From: a filamentous cyanobacterium ESFC-1
Lineage (GTDB): Bacteria > Cyanobacteriota > Cyanobacteriia > Cyanobacteriales > Spirulinaceae
Direction: 5' to 3'
Assembly (NCBI GenBank): GCA_000380225.1
Contig: KB904821.1
Coordinates: forward strand, 2,886,299 to 2,950,298
DNA length: 64,000 nucleotides
Shown here: positions 61,342-64,000 of the stretch, piece by piece
Layout: each line of letters starts with the position of its first letter
How positions within the stretch are numbered: position 1 is the stretch's first letter
Made by a program: the position numbers and the translations under genes
Notes under the pieces: model-generated
Seen by the model: only the letters and a program-made list of their open reading frames with translations
Databases searched by the model: none
Told to the model about the DNA's origin: nothing

Positions 61342-63942
61342 ATGGACTGGCAGCTTCTGGGCAGTCGCCCACCCAACCAGGGCGAGCGTTTTCAGAATCG
61401 GTGGTGGCGGCGATGCTTGGGGGGAAGCGTTGCGGCCTTATTGGCGATCGCGATGCAAAGTCTGGGACTGCTTCATCCCCTCGAACGATGGGCGTACATT
61501 GCCTTATTCCGACAACGGGGGCCGGTTTCGTGGGACGATCGCATCGTATTAGTCGCCATCGACCGCGCCGCGATCGCCGATCTAGAAGCACAAAATTGGT
61601 CTCGTCAGCCCTACATCAAACTCTTAGAAACCCTCGCCCTAGGGCAACCCCGCGTCGTTGTCCTTGATATGTTGCTGCAAAAGCCCACCGTCCACGATGC
61701 CGCCCTTGCTCAAGCGTTACACAATGATTTTGCCAGCGTGTTAGCCATTGCCTGGGATCAAGACGGGGATATTTTTCAAGCCGCCCCCAAATTACGGCAA
61801 GCCGCCGCCGCTCAAGGTCATGTTGTCAAAGCCGAAAACCCCGATGGCTTAACCCGTCACATTGCGCCAGAAATCAACGAAACCCCCGCTTTAAGCCTCG
61901 CGGCCACAGAATTGTATGGGCAAAAGGACAACCGCATCCTATCTCGGTCTGGCACTTTGTGGATTAATTGGCCCGATACCGTCGAAAATTTAACCACCTA
62001 TTCGTTTAAAGATGTTGTAGAGGGTCGCATCGATCCCGTGGTCTTTCAGGACAAAATTGTTGTGATTGGCACAACCGCCGTGGGCTTCGATGCCGTTGAA
62101 ACCCCGTTCGATCTCGATCCCCCGGCTAATGGCGTTCATCTTCACAGCGCCTTGATTGATAACTTACTGAGAGATAACTTATTGCAGCCTTGGGGCCGCG
62201 ATCTGAGGTGGACATTTCCCCTTTATTTCCTGATGGGGATGGGGTTGAGTCTGGGCTTGGGGTCTTATCGCTGGCGGCAAAAATTAACTATCGGCGCTGT
62301 TGTCTTTTTGGTTTGGGGGATTGGCGGGGTGGCGAGTTTTCAGTACAATATCTTGCTGCCGATCGTTACTCCGAGCGTCTTGATTTTCAGTACCGTGGCG
62401 ATCGCCATCCTCCAAGACCGTTGGGTGTTAGATGGCATTGTAGAGCAGCAAAAATCCCTAATTTATCACCAAAATCTCTACGACAGCTTAACCGGGTTGC
62501 CCAATCGTACCCTGTTTATGAAATATCTTAGAGCCGCCGCTCATCACACCGGGCCTTATGGGAATATGACCTTTGCGGTGTTATTTCTGGATATAGACCG
62601 CTTTAAGGTGATTAATGCCCATCGCGGCCATCAAACCGGGGATATCTTACTGGGGGCGATCGCGAAACGCTTGCAACAATGGATCGCCCAATCTCAATCG
62701 ACTCTCAGTGACGATGACTGCCGGATTTTAGCTCGTTTTGGGGGAGATGAATTTACCCTCCTACTACAAAACTTGACAGACATCGAAGACGCGATCAAAG
62801 CTGCCCGCGAAATCGACCGCTTGTTTCTCAATTCCTTTGAGATCGACGGCCAGGAAATTTTTAGCAGCGTTAGTATTGGCATTGCTTGGTCGCAACCCAT
62901 CAGCCACAGAGAAGCCCTGGATTTACCCGCCTTAGCCGCCTTTGACCAGCCCGAAAGCATCCTGCGAAACGCCGAAATTGCCATGTATCAAGCCAAAGTA
63001 CAAGGCAAAGCCCGCTACGCCCTGTTTAACAGTAACTTGCACCAAAACGCGATCGCCCTGCTGCAACTCGAAACCGACCTCAGACAAGCGGTAGGTCATC
63101 CGCCTCACTCCACCTCTCCTTCTGCCGCAACACGCCTGAGAAGCTCCCTCGGAAGCCGCACCTCCATTGCCCTTAACCTCGATCGCCAAGATATCTTACT
63201 CAGTCGTGAGTTTCGCGTTTACTATCAACCCATTGTCAGCTTGCAAACTGGGAAAATTATTGGCTTTGAAGCTTTGATTCGCTGGCAGCATCCCCAACGG
63301 GGCTTGATTTCGCCAGTAGAATTTATCCCCCTCGCTGAAGAAACCGGATTAATCACGATTTTGGGGGAGTGGGTGCTGCGTCAAGCTTGCGAACAACTCG
63401 CTCAATGGCATCAAAACTTGGCTGAGGGAGAGCAATTGATGATGACGGTGAATTTATCCCCCGCTCAACTCAAAAAGCCGGATTTGCCGCAAATTGTCGC
63501 TAAAATTCTCCAAAAGACTCATCTAAATTCCCACAAACTCAAACTCGAAATTACCGAAAGCGGCTTAATGGAAAACATTGATATTGCCCTTTCTTTGTTG
63601 CAACGCTTTACGAAATTGGGCGTACAACTGAGTATTGATGATTTTGGCATTGGTTATTCCTCCTTGGGGCGTTTGCAGCATTTACCCTTCAACACCTTAA
63701 AAATCGATCAATCCTTTGTACGTTGGATGGGCTTTGAGAATGAAAGTCTCGAAATTGTCCAAACCATTTTGACTTTAGCCCACAACCTCGGCATGAATGT
63801 GGTTGCTGAAGGCGTAGAATCCTTAGAACAGTTGTCCCAACTACGCCAGTTACAGTGTGATTACGGTCAAGGATATTTATTCTCGCGACCCATTGACGCG
63901 ATCGCCGCTACTACTTTACTCACCGCCGATCCCCGGTGGTAG
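61342..63942 (+). CDS. CHASE2-GGDEF-EAL cyclic-di-GMP protein
   Basis: An 866-residue membrane signalling protein. One N-terminal span (about 30-50) leads to an extracytoplasmic CHASE2 domain (about 55-275) with DDRIVLVAIDRAAI and VVVLDMLLQKP, then three spans (about 288-360). The GGDEF domain (about 375-560) has ARFGGDEFTLLLQ, but no RxxD five residues upstream, so no I-site is seen. The EAL domain (about 610-860) has FEALIRWQHP, ETGLITILGEW, LEITESGLMENID, DDFGIGYSSLGRL and VAEGVES. Both activities are predicted, so the protein could make or degrade c-di-GMP depending on the external signal. Confidence 0.96.
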   Translation: MDWQLLGSRPPNQGERFQNRWWRRCLGGSVAALLAIAMQSLGLLHPLERWAYIALFRQRGPVSWDDRIVLVAIDRAAIADLEAQNWSRQPYIKLLETLALGQPRVVVLDMLLQKPTVHDAALAQALHNDFASVLAIAWDQDGDIFQAAPKLRQAAAAQGHVVKAENPDGLTRHIAPEINETPALSLAATELYGQKDNRILSRSGTLWINWPDTVENLTTYSFKDVVEGRIDPVVFQDKIVVIGTTAVGFDAVETPFDLDPPANGVHLHSALIDNLLRDNLLQPWGRDLRWTFPLYFLMGMGLSLGLGSYRWRQKLTIGAVVFLVWGIGGVASFQYNILLPIVTPSVLIFSTVAIAILQDRWVLDGIVEQQKSLIYHQNLYDSLTGLPNRTLFMKYLRAAAHHTGPYGNMTFAVLFLDIDRFKVINAHRGHQTGDILLGAIAKRLQQWIAQSQSTLSDDDCRILARFGGDEFTLLLQNLTDIEDAIKAAREIDRLFLNSFEIDGQEIFSSVSIGIAWSQPISHREALDLPALAAFDQPESILRNAEIAMYQAKVQGKARYALFNSNLHQNAIALLQLETDLRQAVGHPPHSTSPSAATRLRSSLGSRTSIALNLDRQDILLSREFRVYYQPIVSLQTGKIIGFEALIRWQHPQRGLISPVEFIPLAEETGLITILGEWVLRQACEQLAQWHQNLAEGEQLMMTVNLSPAQLKKPDLPQIVAKILQKTHLNSHKLKLEITESGLMENIDIALSLLQRFTKLGVQLSIDDFGIGYSSLGRLQHLPFNTLKIDQSFVRWMGFENESLEIVQTILTLAHNLGMNVVAEGVESLEQLSQLRQLQCDYGQGYLFSRPIDAIAATTLLTADPRW

Positions 63943-64000
63943 TTGGGGAGAGGGGGGAGAGTGGGGAGAGGGGGAGGAAATGACCAATTGACGGATTTGG
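63943..64000. other. Purine-rich tract at window end
   Basis: GGGGAGAGGGGGGAGAGTGGGG-type sequence, the complement of the CCCCCTCTCC tracts at 1-40 and 3690-3770. It begins ten bases after the stop codon and continues to the window edge. Confidence 0.7.

Overview
The window is chromosomal DNA from a cyanobacterium, probably a filamentous or repeat-rich oscillatorian type. The evidence is the very frequent HIP1 octamer GCGATCGC, an allophycocyanin B terminal-emitter gene (apcD), phylloquinone genes (menF/menA/menC), SLH-domain porins, a DUF3493/LPA1-type protein, a kinase-GUN4 fusion, and spacers filled with the heptanucleotide tandem repeats typical of these genomes. The genus cannot be fixed from the sequence alone. 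No prophage, CRISPR array, rRNA operon or complete transposon was seen.

Layout. 0-3.5 kb: a small conserved protein, a squalene/phytoene-synthase-family enzyme, a FAS1 protein and an epoxide-hydrolase-like enzyme. 4-10.1 kb: the translation/transcription block rimP-nusA-ylxR-infB, a clear terminator, then a membrane protein. 10.2-15.5 kb: an IS200/IS605 right-end relic, a gamma-glutamyltransferase-like enzyme, a REC-GGDEF diguanylate cyclase, a 2H-phosphoesterase-like protein, a methyltransferase and a Nudix hydrolase. 15.8-23.4 kb: Ppx/GppA phosphatase, a 1363-residue secreted haemagglutinin-type/CHAT-protease fusion, and malic enzyme. 23.4-27.9 kb: a repeat-rich spacer, a membrane protein with a voltage-sensor-like segment, a DUF6544-like protein, tRNA-Thr(CGU), DUF3493 and FHA proteins. 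27.9-32 kb: menF divergent from menA-menC, then a ribonuclease-D-type exonuclease. 32.3-42.6 kb: zinc-ribbon/kinase/GUN4, RtcB, DUF1963, a lipoprotein, a VOC protein, a DacB-type peptidase, TrmB, an RsbW-like ATPase, RlmD-type methyltransferase and ApcD. 42.7-48.2 kb: a small membrane protein, a Cache-PAS-adenylate cyclase and a group 2 sigma factor. 48.3-54.6 kb: a shrunken and a full-length SLH porin, PhoX and a small hydrolase-like protein. 54.7-64 kb: a His-tailed ferrochelatase-like protein, small membrane and secreted proteins, an APH-type kinase, a degenerate LytM protein, a 53-residue Cys-rich lipoprotein and a CHASE2-GGDEF-EAL protein.

Functional themes are second-messenger signalling (two c-di-GMP proteins, one adenylate cyclase, one Ser/Thr kinase, one FHA protein, one anti-sigma-like ATPase and one sigma factor), envelope functions (porins, PhoX, DacB, LytM-like, CHAT adhesin) and photosynthetic cofactors (phylloquinone, allophycocyanin B, tetrapyrrole-like proteins). 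Outside the rimP-infB block and menA-menC there is little operon structure; most genes are single or convergent.

Most unusual items: an unlisted 53-residue lipoprotein with eight cysteines in 17 residues (60640-60801); a porin paralogue that lost about 340 internal residues in frame but kept its C-terminal Phe (48305-49036); three IS605 right-end/omega-RNA-like relics without TnpB; a catalytically degenerate LytM protein; and a repeat family able to form alternative hairpins.
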